Assembly (NCBI RefSeq): GCF_003987475.1
Contig: NZ_PIQH01000007.1
Span: 62,001 to 126,000 of the forward strand
Length of the DNA stretch: 64,000 nt
Direction of reading: 5' to 3'
Source of the DNA: Idiomarina tyrosinivorans
GTDB lineage: Bacteria > Pseudomonadota > Gammaproteobacteria > Enterobacterales > Alteromonadaceae
Shown: one piece after another, positions 63,757 through 64,000 of the stretch
How the letters are laid out: each line of letters opens with the position of its first letter
Numbering within the stretch: the first letter of the stretch is position 1
The notes under the pieces: generated by a model
What the model saw: the letters and a program-made list of their open reading frames with translations, nothing else
Told to the model about the DNA's origin: nothing
The model's database searches: none
Program-made: the position numbers and the translations under genes

Positions 63757-64000
63757 TTATTCTGGCTGGCTTAACACCCACAATTGCGCGGGTTCACCAC
63801 TCTGCCACGCCACGACTGCGTGTTGTTGGTAGAGTTGTGCGAGTCCTAACAATTCGTCGGCTTTAATATCTAACACAAAAAATCCCTGTTCAGTTGGCCA
63901 CTGCTGTTGCGGGTCGACTGCTGCCGCAGGCCAACATTGGGCATAGGCGGTTAGGGCTTGCTGCAGTTGCTGTTGGCGGCGTTCATTCTCGTCGTCACTC
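63757..64000 (-). CDS. DUF3293-family protein, C-terminal part (truncated by window end)
   Basis: The minus-strand frame runs from the window edge to TAA at 63757-63759 and gives 80 residues beginning SDDENERRQQQLQQAL. EQGFFVLDIKADELLGLAQL and HAVVAWQSGEPAQLWVL fit the C-terminal half of DUF3293 as I recall it. The start lies beyond 64000. Function is unknown. It converges with the GNAT gene, 3 bases apart. Confidence 0.72.
   Translation of the reverse strand, partial: SDDENERRQQQLQQALTAYAQCWPAAAVDPQQQWPTEQGFFVLDIKADELLGLAQLYQQHAVVAWQSGEPAQLWVLSQPE

Overview
The window looks like chromosomal DNA from a marine-type gammaproteobacterium of the Alteromonadales, most likely Idiomarinaceae (Idiomarina/Pseudidiomarina-like). 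This is inferred from gene content and order: hslU next to rraA, a full hut pathway, yihY-dtd-yiiD, glnA-glnL-glnG, rph-pyrE close to yicC, and DUF2959, DUF3081 and M56-TonB proteins. No tRNA, rRNA, IS element, integrase or CRISPR array was recognised.

Layout. 1-2.9 kb: the 3' end of hslU, a membrane EAL phosphodiesterase, and rraA. 2.9-9.2 kb: histidine utilisation, hutG (behind rraA), hutI (opposite strand), then hutC-hutU-hutH with a HutC-type operator between hutI and hutC. 9.2-12.4 kb: leftward operon yihY-pip-dtd-yiiD. 12.5-17.3 kb: small envelope and redox genes, including an OprB-type porin split by one in-frame stop, a TetR regulator, and a DUF3081-hemolysin III-diguanylate cyclase operon. 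19.1-23.6 kb (leftward): typA, copA and csoR. 23.7-27.9 kb: nitrogen regulation, glnA with a sigma-54 promoter and NtrC sites, then glnL-glnG. 28-30.1 kb: cpxRA behind a Cpx box. 30.2-40.9 kb: a PldB-like lipase, fieF, trmL, an orphan tandem solute-binding protein, an S51 peptidase-like protein, pyrE-rph, smrA, a membrane-fused ECF sigma factor coupled to a lipase-like hydrolase, and yicC.

40.9-48.2 kb is the accessory segment: a PLD-nuclease/SF2 helicase/DUF3427 protein, a class II Fic protein with a winged-helix-like C-terminus and a repeat-flanked promoter, a SEC-C protein, and a fusion of a small-molecule-type SAM methyltransferase with an HNH nuclease. This is the best candidate here for an undescribed defence or stress module. 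48.2-52.8 kb holds a BlaI/BlaR1-like pair with twin operator dyads, yjdM, an internally deleted ppiC, a DUF1653 gene and a HipA-like kinase (YjjJ). 52.9-57.4 kb is iron uptake: a TonB-dependent receptor and feoAB, with two Fur-like boxes between them. 57.5-64 kb: an exported catalase-peroxidase, an S41 peptidase, a LysR-divergent doxX-DODA-GNAT group, and the end of a DUF3293 gene.

Several genes share a purpose. Metal and redox balance is served by copA/csoR, fieF, feoAB, the receptor and katG. Nitrogen use is served by hut and glnALG. Envelope stress is served by cpxRA and probably the sigma/hydrolase pair. Many convergent neighbours overlap at their stop codons, so the chromosome is compact. 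All calls rest on reading the sequence and recalled family motifs; no database search was made.
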